64,000 nt of DNA from Clostridium putrefaciens. GTDB taxonomy: Bacteria; Bacillota; Clostridia; Clostridiales; Clostridiaceae. Position numbers and translations under genes: made by a program. The DNA lies in assembly GCF_900461105.1 (NCBI RefSeq), contig NZ_UFWZ01000001.1, forward strand, positions 3,003,001 through 3,067,000. Reading direction: 5' to 3'. Each line of letters starts with the position of its first letter. Positions within the stretch are counted from its first letter, which is position 1. The notes beneath the pieces are model-generated. The model made no database searches and was not told the origin of the DNA. It worked only from the letters and a program-made list of their open reading frames with translations. Below are positions 39,402 to 47,704 of this stretch, in pieces.

Positions 39402-39431
39402 GCATTTTTAGACCATTTAATAGTTATTTAT

Positions 39432-39466
39432 AAAGGCAAGATCTATACGTCATAGATCTTGCCTTT
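39432..39466 (+). terminator. intrinsic terminator after the malic enzyme gene
   Basis: AAAGGCAAGATCTAT pairs with ATAGATCTTGCCTTT, tight loop. Confidence 0.85.
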
Positions 39467-39647
39467 CATAACTCTTACTTTGTTTAAGAATAAATCTTAA
39501 GTTTATGTAATTATTTCAATAACACTTAATATATATATATAAGCACTTTTATTATTATAAATTTATGTGTTAAGTACAATCATAAATAATAATATCATTG
39601 TTTAAATATCTTTCAACGCAATAAAATACGGAATTTTCAAAAAAATA

Positions 39648-39676
39648 TTGACAACCTTTTCATTACCAATTAGAAT
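39648..39676 (+). promoter_or_regulatory. sigma-A promoter of the lysine-fermentation operon
   Basis: TTGACA (39648-39653), a 17-base spacer and TAGAAT (39671-39676). Transcription would start near 39683, just before the riboswitch. A TATAAT at 39682-39687 has no properly spaced -35 box. Confidence 0.7.
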
Positions 39677-39709
39677 TAGAGTATAATAACATTAAAATTA
39701 ATTAAATTG

Positions 39710-39885
39710 ATAAATAGAGGCGCGAATAAATGGGTAATTTTTAAATGTTAAGGAGAAGAACCTCCAACGTTAAAAATGAAGGGTTTACTTGCCGAAAGAT
39801 ATTATTTGTTCTTACTTAATATCTTGGGGATTAAGTTCAAAAGGCTTTATCCTTGCCATGATCAAAGACATGGAGAGCTATTTAT
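39710..39885 (+). ncRNA. lysine riboswitch (L box)
   Basis: The aptamer has the conserved elements in order: AGAGGCGCGAA after P1, a GGAG-AAGAA-CCTCC hairpin (P2), GAAGGGTTTACTTGCCGAAAG, a paired AGATATTA/TAATATCT helix, TTGGGGATTAAG, and the CATG...CATGGAGAGC closing region. P1 is ATAAATAG (39710-39717) with CTATTTAT (39878-39885). It controls the lysine-degradation operon that starts at 40071. Confidence 0.9.
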
Positions 39886-39926
39886 GCAATGAAAATTTAG
39901 GTTTTCATTGCATAGGTAGCTTTTTT
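39876..39926 (+). terminator. riboswitch-controlled terminator overlapping P1
   Basis: A 20-bp stem, 39876-39895 with 39902-39921 (two G-U pairs), followed by TTTTTT. Its 5' arm contains the whole 3' strand of riboswitch P1 (39878-39885), so P1 and the full terminator cannot form together. If P1 forms, only a shorter hairpin remains, separated from the T run by about 9 bases. Lysine binding should therefore prevent termination. Confidence 0.85.
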
Positions 39927-40070
39927 ATACCTTATAAATATAAAATCCTTTCAATAATGACAATTCATTTAATTTGACTTGCCATCATTGTTAAAATTTA
40001 TACAATAATCTTAATAATTATTGTTATAAGTTAAAATATATCTAATCAAAATTAATAAGGAGGGACTATT

Positions 40071-40451
40071 TTGAAATCAACAATTAGAATAAGAATGAGT
40101 CAAGCAGATGCTCACTACGGCGGTAATTTAGTTGATGGAGCTAAAATGTTACAATTATTTGGGGATGTTGCAACCGAGCTTCTTATAGCTAACGATGGAG
40201 ATGAAGGTCTATTTAGATCTTATGATTCAGTAGACTTTTTAGCACCCGTTTATTCTGGAGATTATATTGAAGCTACTGGTGAAATAATTAACTGTGGAAA
40301 TTCTTCAAGGAAAATGACATTTGAAGCAAGAAAAGTTATAATACCAAGACCTGATATAAGCGCTTCTGCTGCTGATATATTAGAAGAACCAATAGTTGTA
40401 TGTAAGGCCACTGGAACTTGCATTGTTCCAAAGAAGAATCAAAGAAAGTAA
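40071..40451 (+). CDS. kal: 3-aminobutyryl-CoA ammonia-lyase
   Basis: A 126-residue hotdog-fold enzyme that removes ammonia from L-3-aminobutyryl-CoA to give crotonyl-CoA in lysine fermentation. The opening [31 protein letters not shown] and the length match the Kal family. It starts at TTG after AAGGAGGG. First gene after the lysine riboswitch and 22 bases before kce. Confidence 0.92.
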   Translation: MKSTIRIRMSQADAHYGGNLVDGAKMLQLFGDVATELLIANDGDEGLFRSYDSVDFLAPVYSGDYIEATGEIINCGNSSRKMTFEARKVIIPRPDISASAADILEEPIVVCKATGTCIVPKKNQRK

Positions 40452-40473
40452 TAAGGAAAGGTGGTATATATAA

Positions 40474-41301
40474 TTGGATAAACTTATAATTACTGCCGCT
40501 ATATGTGGGGCTGAAGTTACAAAGGACCATAATTCTAGCTTACCTTATACAGTGGAGGAAATAGGAATAGAGGCTGAAAAGTCGTATAAAGCTGGAGCTA
40601 GTATAATTCACCTTCACGTAAGAGAAGATGATGGTACTCCAACCCAGGATAAAGAAAGATTTAAAGCCTGTATTAAAGAAATTCAAAAAAGATGTCCTGA
40701 TGTTATAATTCAGCCTTCTACTGGTGGAGCTGTTGGAATGAGTAATGAAGAAAGATTACAACCTGTAGACCTTAGTCCTGAAATGGCTACACTAGATTGT
40801 GGAACTTGCAACTTTGGCGGTGATGAGGTATTTGTTAATACTGAAAATACAATCAAAGAGTTTGGTCAAAAAATGATAAAGCTTGGAGTTAAACCCGAAG
40901 TTGAAGTTTTTGATAAAGGTATGATAGATATGGCTGTAAGACTTCAAAAAAAAGGATTTATAAAGTCTCCTATGCACTTTAACTTTGTTCTAGGGGTAAA
41001 CGGAGGTATATCAGCTTCACCTAGAGACTTAGTCTTTATGGCTGGTAGTATTCCTTCCGAAAGCACATTTACAGTGTCTGGCATAGGTAGAAATGAATTT
41101 CCTATGGCAGCAATGGCTATTATAATGGGTGGTCATGTAAGAGTTGGATACGAGGACAACGTTTACTTATCAAAAGGTGTACTTGCAAAATCTAATGGAG
41201 AATTAGTTTCAAAAGTTGTAAGACTTGCAAATGAGCTTGGAAGAGAAATTGCAAATCCAAGTGAAACTAGAAAAATATTAGGCCTTAAGGAGCGTCGTTA
41301 A
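40474..41301 (+). CDS. kce: 3-keto-5-aminohexanoate cleavage enzyme
   Basis: A 275-residue Zn-dependent BKACE (DUF849) TIM barrel. It condenses 3-keto-5-aminohexanoate with acetyl-CoA to give 3-aminobutyryl-CoA and acetoacetate. The zinc-binding IHLHVRE (about 46-52), IIQPSTGGAVGM, LDCGTCNFG and HVRVGYEDNVYLSKG are visible. TTG start after AAAGGTGG. The lysine-operon context settles the BKACE subtype. Confidence 0.93.
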   Translation: MDKLIITAAICGAEVTKDHNSSLPYTVEEIGIEAEKSYKAGASIIHLHVREDDGTPTQDKERFKACIKEIQKRCPDVIIQPSTGGAVGMSNEERLQPVDLSPEMATLDCGTCNFGGDEVFVNTENTIKEFGQKMIKLGVKPEVEVFDKGMIDMAVRLQKKGFIKSPMHFNFVLGVNGGISASPRDLVFMAGSIPSESTFTVSGIGRNEFPMAAMAIIMGGHVRVGYEDNVYLSKGVLAKSNGELVSKVVRLANELGREIANPSETRKILGLKERR

Positions 41302-41305
41302 TATT

Positions 41306-41959
41306 ATGAATAAGGTAGTTAAACTGGAAGATGTAAAACATTTATTTAAAGATGGTATGACAATAATGATAGGTGGATTCCTAGGCTGCGGATCTGCTGA
41401 TGACATTATAGACTATATTGTAGATTTAAATATAAAAGATTTAACTGTTATAACTAATGATACTTGTTACCCAGGAACTGGCGTTGGTAAGTTGCTTTTA
41501 AATGGACAAATTAAAAAGTTAATCGCTTCTTATATAGGCGGAAATAATGATACAGGAAGACTTATGAATGAGGGTAAACTTGAAGCAGAACTTGTTCCTC
41601 AAGGTACCCTAGCTGAAAAGATAAGAGCTGGCGGATCAGGACTTGGTGCTGTAATAACTGCAACAGGTGTTGGAACAACTGTAGAGGACGGTAAGGACAA
41701 GATTACTATAGACGGTAAGGAATACCTTATAGAACTTCCTTTAAGGGCTGATATGTCAATATTAAAAGGTACCATAGTAGATGAATCTGGAAATATATTT
41801 TATAGAGGTACAACAAAAAACTTTAATCCAGTTATGGCTATGGCTTCAGATATTGTTATTGTAGAAGCAAGTAAAGTAGTTAAACTAGGCGACTTAGACG
41901 CTGAAAACGTTCATACCCCTAGTGTACTTGTAGACTATGTTATAAAGGAGTTGGCGTAA
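41306..41959 (+). CDS. atoD: butyryl-CoA:acetoacetate CoA-transferase, alpha subunit
   Basis: A 217-residue CoA-transferase family I alpha subunit. The CoA-binding motif GGFLGCGSADDIIDYI and the later GGNNDTGRLMNEGKLEAELVPQGTLAEKIRAGG are typical. With the beta subunit it moves CoA from butyryl-CoA to acetoacetate, recycling the acetoacetate released by Kce and yielding butyrate. It lies 4 bases after kce, and the beta gene follows without a gap. Confidence 0.9.
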   Translation: MNKVVKLEDVKHLFKDGMTIMIGGFLGCGSADDIIDYIVDLNIKDLTVITNDTCYPGTGVGKLLLNGQIKKLIASYIGGNNDTGRLMNEGKLEAELVPQGTLAEKIRAGGSGLGAVITATGVGTTVEDGKDKITIDGKEYLIELPLRADMSILKGTIVDESGNIFYRGTTKNFNPVMAMASDIVIVEASKVVKLGDLDAENVHTPSVLVDYVIKELA

Positions 41960-42628
41960 ATGATCCAAGATGCCTTAATAGCTAAACAAATTATTGCTAA
42001 AAGAGTAGCTAAAGAAATGAAAGATGGTCAGCTTGTAAATCTTGGTGTAGGACTACCTACTATGGTAGCTAATTATATTCCAGAGGATGTTCATGTTCTA
42101 TTACAATCTGAAAATGGAATGATTGGAATGGGTGAATCTCCTGAAAGTGGTCTGGAAGATAAGGATATCGTAAATGCTGGAGGCCAATGTGTAACCATCC
42201 TTCCAAAGGGTTGTTTTTTCGATAGTTCATTTTCATTTGCATTGATAAGAGGTGGACATGTTGATGTTACAGTTCTTGGAGCATTAGAAGTGGATGAAAA
42301 AGGAAACCTGGCTAACTGGATAATACCAGGTAAAAAGGTTCCTGGAATGGGTGGTGCTATGGATCTTGTCACTGGAGCTAAAAAGGTTATAGTAGCTATG
42401 CAACATACTGGAAAAGGTAATCCTAAAATACTTAAAGAATGTAGATTACCTCTAACTGCAAAGTCTGTAGTTAACATGATAGTTACAGAATTTTGTGTTC
42501 TAGAGGTAACTGAAGACGGTTTAATTCTTACAGAAATACAAAAGGATACAACCTTAGATGAGATAAGATCTTTTACAGAAGCTGACTTTACTGTGTCTAA
42601 AGACTTAAAGATAATGGATGAAAATTAA
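41960..42628 (+). CDS. atoA: butyryl-CoA:acetoacetate CoA-transferase, beta subunit
   Basis: A 222-residue beta subunit. The catalytic Glu is in the SENGMIGMG motif (about 50-58); [23 protein letters not shown] and [11 protein letters not shown] are conserved. It pairs with the preceding alpha subunit (adjacent, start directly after its stop). Substrate naming follows the operon; acetate or other CoA partners cannot be excluded from sequence. Confidence 0.9.
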   Translation: MIQDALIAKQIIAKRVAKEMKDGQLVNLGVGLPTMVANYIPEDVHVLLQSENGMIGMGESPESGLEDKDIVNAGGQCVTILPKGCFFDSSFSFALIRGGHVDVTVLGALEVDEKGNLANWIIPGKKVPGMGGAMDLVTGAKKVIVAMQHTGKGNPKILKECRLPLTAKSVVNMIVTEFCVLEVTEDGLILTEIQKDTTLDEIRSFTEADFTVSKDLKIMDEN

Positions 42629-42654
42629 ATATATTATTTTGGAGGTATCATATA

Positions 42655-43689
42655 ATGAATAAGGGTTGTAAATATGGAACACATAGGGTTATAGAACCTA
42701 AAGGGGTTCTAACTCAAGCTGCACAAAAGATTGACAATGATATGAAAATATACTCAAATGAAATTCTAGTAGATGTTCAGTCTTTAAATATAGATTCTGC
42801 AAGTTTCACTCAAATTGAGAAAGAAGCTAATAATGACATAGAGAAAATAAAAGCTAAAATAATAGAAATTGTTAATCAAAGAGGTAAGATGCAAAACCCC
42901 GTTACAGGTTCTGGTGGAATGTTTATTGGTACTGTATCTGAAATTGGAGAAGATTTAAAAGACATAGATATAAAAGTCGGGGATAAAATTGCTTCTCTTG
43001 TATCCCTATCTTTAACACCTTTAAAAATTGAAGAAATAATAGCAGTTCATAAAGACATAGATAGAGTAGATATAAAAGGTCAAGCTATACTGTTTGAAAG
43101 TGGTCTTTATGCTAAGCTTCCGGAAGACTTGCCTGAAAACTTAGCATTAGCTGCTTTAGATGTCGCAGGAGCACCAGCTCAAATTGCAAAACTTGTAAAG
43201 CCAGGTCAAAGCATTTTAATTGTTGGAGCTGCTGGAAAGTCAGGTATGCTATGCTGTTATGAAGCAATGAAAAGAGTTGGACCAACAGGTAGGGTAATAG
43301 CTATGGATAGAGAAGGTTCAGAGGTTGAGAACCTATTAAAGTGGGGACTTTGTCATAACGTAATTGCTACAGATGCAACAAAACCTATAGAAGTTCTAAA
43401 TAAAACCTTAGAAGCTAATAATGGTAAAGAGGTAGATATCTCAGTTAATTGCGTAAACGTAGCAAATACTGAAATGTCATGTATATTACCCGTTAGAGAT
43501 GAGGGTATTGTGTATTTCTTCTCCATGGCTACAAGCTTTACAAAAGCAGCTTTAGGAGCTGAAGGTGCTGGTAAAGATATTACTATGATAGTTGGAAATG
43601 GTTATACAAAAGGTCATGCTGAAATAACTCTATCTGAGCTTAGAGAAAGTAAAATCTTAAGAGAAATATTTACTAAGTTGTATGTCTAA
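42655..43689 (+). CDS. kdd: L-erythro-3,5-diaminohexanoate dehydrogenase
   Basis: A 344-residue NAD(P)-dependent dehydrogenase that oxidatively deaminates 3,5-diaminohexanoate to 3-keto-5-aminohexanoate. The family-typical opening GCKYGTHRVIEPKGVLTQAA is present, with a Rossmann loop at ILIVGAAGKSGMLC (about 185-198). ATG start after GGAGGTATC. It feeds kce in the same operon. Confidence 0.93.
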   Translation: MNKGCKYGTHRVIEPKGVLTQAAQKIDNDMKIYSNEILVDVQSLNIDSASFTQIEKEANNDIEKIKAKIIEIVNQRGKMQNPVTGSGGMFIGTVSEIGEDLKDIDIKVGDKIASLVSLSLTPLKIEEIIAVHKDIDRVDIKGQAILFESGLYAKLPEDLPENLALAALDVAGAPAQIAKLVKPGQSILIVGAAGKSGMLCCYEAMKRVGPTGRVIAMDREGSEVENLLKWGLCHNVIATDATKPIEVLNKTLEANNGKEVDISVNCVNVANTEMSCILPVRDEGIVYFFSMATSFTKAALGAEGAGKDITMIVGNGYTKGHAEITLSELRESKILREIFTKLYV

Positions 43690-43802
43690 AATGTGACAGT
43701 ATGTTGCCACCTCTAAAGGGTAACGGTTAAGCATAAAGCATTATTTGTATTAAATAAAATTTTTTATAAAAATCTTAAAATAACACTAGGAGGTTTTTAA
43801 AA

Positions 43803-45056
43803 GTGAAGGTAAATAGACGCTTTGAATTATTTAAGGATATCCCTGATGAATTATGGAATGACTGGAAGTGGCAACTTAAAAACAGAATAGAGACCTTAGA
43901 AGAGCTAAAGAAATACATACCACTTACACCTGAAGAAGAAGAAGGGGTGAAAAAGTGTCTAGGTTCATTAAGAATGGCTATAACCCCTTATTACCTAAGC
44001 CTTATAGATCCTAATGATCCTAATGATCCAATAAGAAAACAAGCTATACCCACTGGAGCTGAAGTTCATAGATCTGATGCAGATTTATTAGATCCACTAA
44101 GCGAGGATGAAGACTCTCCAGTACCTGGGCTTACTCATAGATACCCTGATCGTGTACTTCTTCTTATTACTGACCAATGCTCTATGTATTGCAGACACTG
44201 CACAAGAAGAAGATTTGCAGGTCAAAATGATAAGTCATTACCTATGGATCAAATAGATAAGGCTATAGACTATATTAGAGATACTCCAAAGGTACGTGAT
44301 GTTCTATTATCTGGTGGAGATGCGCTTTTAATATCAGATGAAAACCTTGAATATATAATAAAAAGGTTAAGAGAAATTCCTCATGTAGAAATTATAAGAA
44401 TAGGATCAAGAATCCCTGTAGTTCTACCTCAAAGAATTACAGATGATCTTGTTAATATGCTAAAAAAATATCATCCTATTTGGTTAAATACTCACTTTAA
44501 TCATTCAAATGAAATTACAGAGGAGTCTACAGCCGCTTGTGCTAAGATGGCAAATGTCGGAATACCTTTAGGTAATCAATCTGTTCTACTTAGAGGTGTA
44601 AATGACTGTGTACATGTTATGAAACAATTGGTTCAAGACCTAGTTAAAATAAGAGTTAGGCCATACTATATATATCAATGTGATCTATCTATGGGACTTG
44701 AGCATTTTAGAACACCTGTATCAAAAGGAATTGAAATTATAGAAGGATTAAGAGGTCATACCTCTGGATATTGCGTACCAACCTTCGTTGTAGATGCACC
44801 AGGGGGTGGTGGAAAGACACCTGTAATGCCTAATTATGTAATATCTCAATCACCAAACAAGGTTATATTAAGAAATTTTGAAGGTGTTATAACTACTTAT
44901 ACTGAACCTGAAAGTTACATTGATACTTGTAAATGTGATGTATGTAAAAATGAAAAAGCTAGTGAAAACCTAATAGGTATAGCAGGTCTAGTTCAAGGAA
45001 ATGGTATTTCCTTAGAACCCGAAGGACTGCAAAGAAAGAAAAGGAATCATAGATAA
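43803..45056 (+). CDS. kamA: L-lysine 2,3-aminomutase
   Basis: A 417-residue radical-SAM, PLP-dependent enzyme making L-beta-lysine. The Fe-S/SAM motif is CSMYCRHC (C-x3-C-x2-C), followed by TRRRFAG. The PLP Lys lies in DAPGGGGKTPVMPNYV. The C-terminal CKCDVC supplies structural zinc cysteines, as in the Clostridium subterminale enzyme, whose length (416) it nearly matches. GTG start after AGGAGG. A hairpin separates it from kamB. Confidence 0.96.
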   Translation: MKVNRRFELFKDIPDELWNDWKWQLKNRIETLEELKKYIPLTPEEEEGVKKCLGSLRMAITPYYLSLIDPNDPNDPIRKQAIPTGAEVHRSDADLLDPLSEDEDSPVPGLTHRYPDRVLLLITDQCSMYCRHCTRRRFAGQNDKSLPMDQIDKAIDYIRDTPKVRDVLLSGGDALLISDENLEYIIKRLREIPHVEIIRIGSRIPVVLPQRITDDLVNMLKKYHPIWLNTHFNHSNEITEESTAACAKMANVGIPLGNQSVLLRGVNDCVHVMKQLVQDLVKIRVRPYYIYQCDLSMGLEHFRTPVSKGIEIIEGLRGHTSGYCVPTFVVDAPGGGGKTPVMPNYVISQSPNKVILRNFEGVITTYTEPESYIDTCKCDVCKNEKASENLIGIAGLVQGNGISLEPEGLQRKKRNHR

Positions 45057-45072
45057 ACTATATAATAAATAA

Positions 45073-45110
45073 TGTTCTTTGCTTTAGTTTTAAACTAAGG
45101 CAAAGAACAC
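45073..45110 (+). promoter_or_regulatory. intra-operon hairpin between kamA and kamB
   Basis: TGTTCTTTGC-TTAGTTT pairs with AAACTAA-GGCAAAGAACA (one bulge). Only CCCTTT follows, so it is a weak terminator at best; it may tune or stabilise the two halves of the transcript. Confidence 0.5.
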
Positions 45111-45139
45111 CCTTTATCATGAGTTTAGGAAGTGTTTAA

Positions 45140-46180
45140 ATGGATGATAAACGAACTACTATAATGAGCCTTATAGAAGACTTTAAAACCCTATCTATAA
45201 TAGGCATGGATAAGAATGTAGGTAAGACCACAGTGCTTAACTATATTATTCAAAACTCCATGGGACTTATAATTCCCCTTGGAATTACTTCTATAGGCCG
45301 TGATGGAGAAGGTTCAGATGTTGTAACCCTTACGAAAAAGCCTAAGATATATGTTAGAAGAGGCAGTTACATAGCTACTGTAAGACAATGTCTAGATAAT
45401 AGTGACATTACTAAAGAAATAATTAATACCACAGGAATTCAAACTCCAATGGGTGAAGTAATAATAGTTAAATCATTAAGCGATGGATATGTAGATCTTG
45501 GTGGACCTTCTGTAAATTCACAGATGTCCATGATTTGTAATGACCTTTTAACCCTAGGTTGTGAAAAGGTATTAGTAGATGGCGCACTAGGTAGAAGGAC
45601 CTTTGCCTCACCAAGTATAACAGAAGCTACCATTTTATCTACAGGAGCCTCTTTATCAAAAAATATGTATAGTGTTATAGAAAAAACTGCACATACAATA
45701 AGATTATTATCTATACCCGAAGAAGAAGATTCCTATATAATAGCCTTATGTAATAACACCTTAGAAACACAGAGAATAAGCATAATTTATAAGAATAAAA
45801 GCATAAAACATCTTAATACTATAACCTCTTTAGATTCAGGAAAAGATATAGTTTATAATCTTAATGAAAATGTATCCCATATTTTTATTAAAGGTATATT
45901 ATCAAATAAGCTTTTACTCGATATAATTAAATCTACAGATATTTATAAAAAGGTAGTTTTTTTAGTTGAAGATGGTACAAAACTGTTTTTATCAGAAGAA
46001 GTTTATAAAAAGTTTACAGTTACTGGTGGTGAAATAAGGTGTTTGATTCCAATAAATATTCTATTTGTAACCTGTAATCCTAAATCTCCTTACGGCTATG
46101 AATTTAACAAAGACCTATTTTTAAATAAGCTAAGAGAAACTATCGACTTACCAATATTTGATGTGGAGTATAATGCTTAA
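45140..46180 (+). CDS. kamB: KamB-like P-loop protein of the lysine 5,6-aminomutase operon
   Basis: A 346-residue protein with a clear Walker A motif near the N-terminus (GMDKNVGKTTVLNYI, about 22-36). The rest is not a family I can name beyond the conserved companion of lysine aminomutase genes called KamB in lysine-fermenting anaerobes. It lies between kamA and the MutS-like kamC. A role in activation, repair or cofactor handling of the B12 aminomutase is plausible but unproven. Confidence 0.72.
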   Translation: MDDKRTTIMSLIEDFKTLSIIGMDKNVGKTTVLNYIIQNSMGLIIPLGITSIGRDGEGSDVVTLTKKPKIYVRRGSYIATVRQCLDNSDITKEIINTTGIQTPMGEVIIVKSLSDGYVDLGGPSVNSQMSMICNDLLTLGCEKVLVDGALGRRTFASPSITEATILSTGASLSKNMYSVIEKTAHTIRLLSIPEEEDSYIIALCNNTLETQRISIIYKNKSIKHLNTITSLDSGKDIVYNLNENVSHIFIKGILSNKLLLDIIKSTDIYKKVVFLVEDGTKLFLSEEVYKKFTVTGGEIRCLIPINILFVTCNPKSPYGYEFNKDLFLNKLRETIDLPIFDVEYNA

Positions 46181-46204
46181 ATAAACTTAAAGAAGGTGAA
46201 TGTA

Positions 46205-47704
46205 ATGATTTTTTTAGACAAGAAGCAAAGGCAGCAGGTAGGATACACCTTCGTAATTGACAAGCTTGATGCTATTACACCCTTTGGTGAGGATCTAAAA
46301 AAGAATATAACTCCTTTTAAACAACAAGATAAAGAATTACTAATAGCAGAACTAAATAACATTGAAAAAATAACTACTAGTTATATGACAAAAAGAAATA
46401 CTTATAGGTCAATAGAAAGACTCTTATCCAAGGTAAAAGATATCAGAAACTCAATTGTAAGATGTTCAAATCTTAATACCTTAGATGATGTCGAGCTTTT
46501 TGAAATTAAAAGTTTTTGTATGATATCTGAAGAATTGTATAACATTTATAAAGATTTTAATGACTCAATTAATATAACTGGAATAGACTTTTATGATTTA
46601 AGCGCTATCTTAAATCTACTAGACCCTGACAATAAAAAGTTACCCACATTTCAAATATATGATAGTTATTCTAAAAAATTAAAAGACATCCGAATGAATA
46701 AGAAAAAATTAGAAGATGAAATATTCTATTCTGATGATGAAGAAAATATTATTATGCTTAAAGAAAAAAGACTAAAATATGTTATTGAAGAGGATGCTGA
46801 AGAGCTAATTATAAGAATAAATTTAACTAAAAATATACACACATATGTTGATACTATAAAAAGCAATATTTATTCTATGGGTAAGTTAGACTTTCTAATT
46901 GCAAAAGGAAAATTAGCTTTAAATTATAATGCTACAAAACCTGAGATATCAGATGATATGAAAGTTACCTTCACTAATTCCTTTAACCCAGAAGTTAAAC
47001 ACATATTAGAATCTAAAAATACTCCCTTTACTCCAATAAACATCTCCCTTAATTCTGGAGTTGCTGTAATTACAGGTGCTAATATGGGTGGAAAAAGTGT
47101 AACACTTAAAACTATGGTCCTTAATTTACTTTTAGGACAACTAGGTTTCTTTGTTTTTGCAGATTATGCAAAGTTCCCTATATTAGACTTTATATACTTT
47201 ATATCTGACGATCTTCAATCAGTATCACAGGGACTAAGTACCTTTGGTGCTGAAATAATAGAGCTTAAAAATGTAATAGAACATACTAAGATTAAAAAGG
47301 GATTTATAGCTTTAGATGAATTTGCAAGAGGCACTAACCCTAAAGAAGGATCATTTTTAGTTAGATCCTTATGTGAATATTTAAATACAACAACCTCTAT
47401 TAGCGTAGTATCTACCCACTACGACAACATAGTTACAAATGACATGATTCACTACCAAGTAATGGGTCTCAAAGATGTATGTTTTGATGATTTAAAAAGA
47501 AAAATTGATCTTAATAAAACTAATTCTATTGAAATAATTCAAGAACATATGGATTACAGCCTAGAAAAGGTATCTAATACTAATAAAGTACCTAAGGATG
47601 CATTAAACATATCCATACTTTTAGGCCTTCAACCAGAAATTGTAGAAATAGCGCAAAAATATTATTATAAAAATTTAAATAATGAGGAGGAATATTATGA
47701 ATAG
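46205..47704 (+). CDS. kamC: KamC, MutS-like ATPase of the lysine operon
   Basis: A 499-residue protein whose C-terminal half is a MutS-type ATPase: Walker A TGANMGGKSVTLKT, FFVFADYAKFPILDFIYF, SQGLSTFGAE (signature) and Walker B FIALDEFARGTNPKEG, followed by VSTHYDN. The N-terminal half has the lever/clamp-like helices but no mismatch-recognition domain. Conserved next to lysine aminomutases, it is more likely a chaperone or reactivation ATPase for KamDE than a DNA-repair protein; this is inference. The start at 46205 is chosen for AAGGTG upstream. Confidence 0.8.
   Translation: MIFLDKKQRQQVGYTFVIDKLDAITPFGEDLKKNITPFKQQDKELLIAELNNIEKITTSYMTKRNTYRSIERLLSKVKDIRNSIVRCSNLNTLDDVELFEIKSFCMISEELYNIYKDFNDSINITGIDFYDLSAILNLLDPDNKKLPTFQIYDSYSKKLKDIRMNKKKLEDEIFYSDDEENIIMLKEKRLKYVIEEDAEELIIRINLTKNIHTYVDTIKSNIYSMGKLDFLIAKGKLALNYNATKPEISDDMKVTFTNSFNPEVKHILESKNTPFTPINISLNSGVAVITGANMGGKSVTLKTMVLNLLLGQLGFFVFADYAKFPILDFIYFISDDLQSVSQGLSTFGAEIIELKNVIEHTKIKKGFIALDEFARGTNPKEGSFLVRSLCEYLNTTTSISVVSTHYDNIVTNDMIHYQVMGLKDVCFDDLKRKIDLNKTNSIEIIQEHMDYSLEKVSNTNKVPKDALNISILLGLQPEIVEIAQKYYYKNLNNEEEYYE

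Noticed and set aside
39789..39977. 62-codon open frame in the region before kal
   Set aside because: It overlaps the lysine aptamer and terminator, has no convincing ribosome site, and the RNA structure explains the sequence better.
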